This document shows positions 62,464-64,000 of a stretch of DNA of 64,000 nucleotides, piece by piece (within the stretch, counting starts at the first letter, position 1; every line of letters begins with the position of its first letter). The stretch is from Liminaster sp964567855 (GTDB lineage Bacteria > Bacteroidota > Bacteroidia > Bacteroidales > UBA3663). The translations under genes and the position numbers were made by a program. The DNA is taken from positions 38,280 to 102,279 of the forward strand of contig CAZMOE010000006.1 in NCBI GenBank assembly GCA_964567855.1. The letters run 5' to 3'. The notes beneath the pieces were generated by a model. It saw only the letters and a program-made list of their open reading frames with translations, searched no databases and was not told where the DNA came from.

Positions 62464-64000
62464 ATGACGATCGGAAACTTGGGAAGATCCCTTCTGTGTA
62501 TTTTTCTTCTTTTGTCAGTCGGGCCGTTGGCTGTTGTGGCCGTAGAACTTTCATCGTTAAGCTGGTCACAAGTGTGTTCAGGGAAGATGGGAGAGGAATG
62601 GTATGGATCTGATGAGGCCAGAATAATCGCGGACAGAGTAGTTCATATTCAGAAAACCACTGGTGGTTGGATGAAAAACTATGAAATTCATCTCTTGTCT
62701 GACGATGAAATCGAAGCTCTGTACGAAGATCGTTTCTCTCATTCGTGCCTTGACAATAATGCCACGACTCAGGAAATGCAATTTCTTGCCCGGGTTTTGG
62801 CAAAGACACAAGTCGAGAGTTATCGTCAGTCGTTTGTCCGCGGACTCCAGATGATTTTGACTGTACAGAAGACAAACGGAGGTTGGTCGCAGTATTGGCC
62901 TCTGTATGGTGGCGGACGGTATCACGACTATATAACGTTTAATGACAATCTTATTACCAACGTATTGCGTTTGCTGCATGATATTGTTTCTAATCGCGGA
63001 GACTATGCCGAAATCGTCGATGCCTCAACCCGCAAGGACTGCGAGAATGCTTTTGACCGATGCATAGAGCTGATTATCAAATGTCAGGTCGATGATAATG
63101 GTACACCTTCTGCGTGGTGTGCCCAACACCATAATACCACCTTTATCCCGGTCGAGGGACGTCCGTTCGAACTTCCTTCCATAAGCGGTTATGAGTCTGT
63201 GGTATTGCTGTCATTTCTGATGACAATAGAACGTCCGTCGCCTGCCCTGCAGAACACGATCCGCACGGCAGTGGCATGGCTTGATGCCCACAAAATTGTC
63301 GACAAGGCTGTTGAGACGTTTACCAATGCCGATGGCGAGCCGGACAAGCGTATCATTGACAAGCCGGGAAGTGCCGTATGGGCACGGTTTATCCAGTTGG
63401 GAGGTCCGACAGGAGAAGCCATTTACGAGGCGTTTTTCGAGATGCTCAAGTCTCGTGGCAAATCCCGCTCCTATACTTGGGAGGGTAACACATATACATA
63501 CACGGAATATGAAATAGCATCTTCGTCATACGATCCTGACAAGGCCTATCAACCGATATTCTCCATATATGATGATCATTATCCTCACCTCTATTACCGC
63601 TTTTTATATAATTATGAGGACTCAGATCCGGTGTCCGATGCAAATGGAGTGCCAGTAGCGACATCTCTCAGTCGTGGGCCACGTTGCGGTTATGGCTTCG
63701 TGGATAGTTGGGGGGAGCGACTGATCAATACGGAATATCCGGCATGGGAGGTGAGAATGAAGGCATTGGCTGATTCAGAAGGATATAATCTCTATCAACT
63801 ATCGCAGGGTTCTTATCTCGACAGTAATATAGACGGATCGAATGTGACTTATCTTTTTTCTGACGGTATCTCTGTCTCAAACAATCAAGGCAAACAATAT
63901 GCCAAGGGTGTGAGTTATACTGACGCTATCAAGTATTCGGCCAATGTGGAATATACCATTCATCTTCCTGAGGATTTCACGGTTACACAAATAAGGTTTA
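62464..64000 (+). CDS. PL10-family pectate lyase (3' end outside the window)
   Basis: 512 codons without a stop up to the window edge. Signal peptide (LLCIFLLLSVGPLAVVAVE). PL10 pattern in order: RIIADRVVHIQKTTGGWMKN, DNNATTQEMQFLARV, NGGWSQYWPL, YITFNDNLITNVLRLL, AWCAQHHNTTF, FELPSISGYESVVLLSFLM, and WARF in GSAVWARFIQ, whose Arg is the expected catalytic base. Between WARF and the late RCGYGFVDSWG block lie about 100 residues unlike typical PL10 enzymes. From about residue 440 a further domain begins (VTYLFSDGISVSNNQGKQY, YTIHLPEDFTV) that looks like an accessory beta-domain. It cleaves homogalacturonan by beta-elimination (family knowledge). Confidence 0.85.
   Translation, partial: MTIGNLGRSLLCIFLLLSVGPLAVVAVELSSLSWSQVCSGKMGEEWYGSDEARIIADRVVHIQKTTGGWMKNYEIHLLSDDEIEALYEDRFSHSCLDNNATTQEMQFLARVLAKTQVESYRQSFVRGLQMILTVQKTNGGWSQYWPLYGGGRYHDYITFNDNLITNVLRLLHDIVSNRGDYAEIVDASTRKDCENAFDRCIELIIKCQVDDNGTPSAWCAQHHNTTFIPVEGRPFELPSISGYESVVLLSFLMTIERPSPALQNTIRTAVAWLDAHKIVDKAVETFTNADGEPDKRIIDKPGSAVWARFIQLGGPTGEAIYEAFFEMLKSRGKSRSYTWEGNTYTYTEYEIASSSYDPDKAYQPIFSIYDDHYPHLYYRFLYNYEDSDPVSDANGVPVATSLSRGPRCGYGFVDSWGERLINTEYPAWEVRMKALADSEGYNLYQLSQGSYLDSNIDGSNVTYLFSDGISVSNNQGKQYAKGVSYTDAIKYSANVEYTIHLPEDFTVTQIRF

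Overview
The window comes from a Bacteroidota chromosome, most likely order Bacteroidales. The evidence is two SusC/SusD pairs, a complete type IX secretion (T9SS) porPKLMN/gldKLMN gene run, lipoproteins with acidic residues just after the lipidated Cys, a PG_1098-type methyltransferase, and Bacteroidota-style promoters (TTTG, 19-21 nt, TAnnTTTG) instead of -35/-10 boxes. No rRNA, tRNA, CRISPR array or transposase was seen. A run of exactly 100 N (47224-47323) marks a scaffold join, so this is a draft assembly.

Layout. (1) 1-9817 is housekeeping: a YfcE-like phosphoesterase, a POT peptide transporter, hpt-adk-obg-pgeF, an intergenic small-RNA candidate, prfB on the minus strand, an M20 deacetylase (ArgE-like), a small methyltransferase-like protein and a DUF2795 protein. 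(2) 9894-13007 holds a secreted GH43 arabinanase-like enzyme and a two-domain esterase. (3) 13177-19861 is the T9SS core operon (PorP, GldK, GldL, GldM, GldN), closed by a perfect 15-bp terminator hairpin. (4) 20476-37838 is a seven-gene outer-membrane locus: FAS1 lipoprotein, SusC, SusD, FAS1 lipoprotein, FAS1 lipoprotein, SusC, SusD. (5) 38050-51277 carries three very large secreted proteins with T9SS-like C-termini: a PL11 rhamnogalacturonan lyase fused to autotransporter-type beta-strand repeats, a beta-rich protein of unknown function, and a giant modular protein with near-identical 145-residue repeats, broken by the assembly gap. (6) 51463-58441 is a tightly coupled GH2 - PL26 exo-rhamnogalacturonan lyase - HD-domain operon. 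(7) 58433-62362 is housekeeping again (corA, a methyltransferase fused to a periplasmic-type domain, nth). (8) 62464 to the window end is the start of a PL10 pectate lyase, so a second pectin gene cluster may follow.

How it fits together (inference). PL11, PL26, GH2, GH43, the esterase and PL10 all point to pectin, mainly rhamnogalacturonan I and its decorations. The SusC/D pairs would import the oligosaccharides, the FAS1 lipoproteins probably sit on the cell surface beside them, and the T9SS encoded next door is the likely exporter of the three giant proteins. No hybrid two-component regulator, ECF sigma/anti-sigma pair or SusR-like gene lies in the window. Regulation must come from elsewhere or from RNA structure, and strong hairpins lie in both susC-susD junctions and after the PL11 gene.

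The most unusual items are the FAS1-SusCD array beside the T9SS genes, the PL11/beta-repeat T9SS cargo, the giant repeat protein with its 55-bp assembly junction, and the in-frame fusion of a cytosolic methyltransferase to a signal-anchor/SmpA-like domain.
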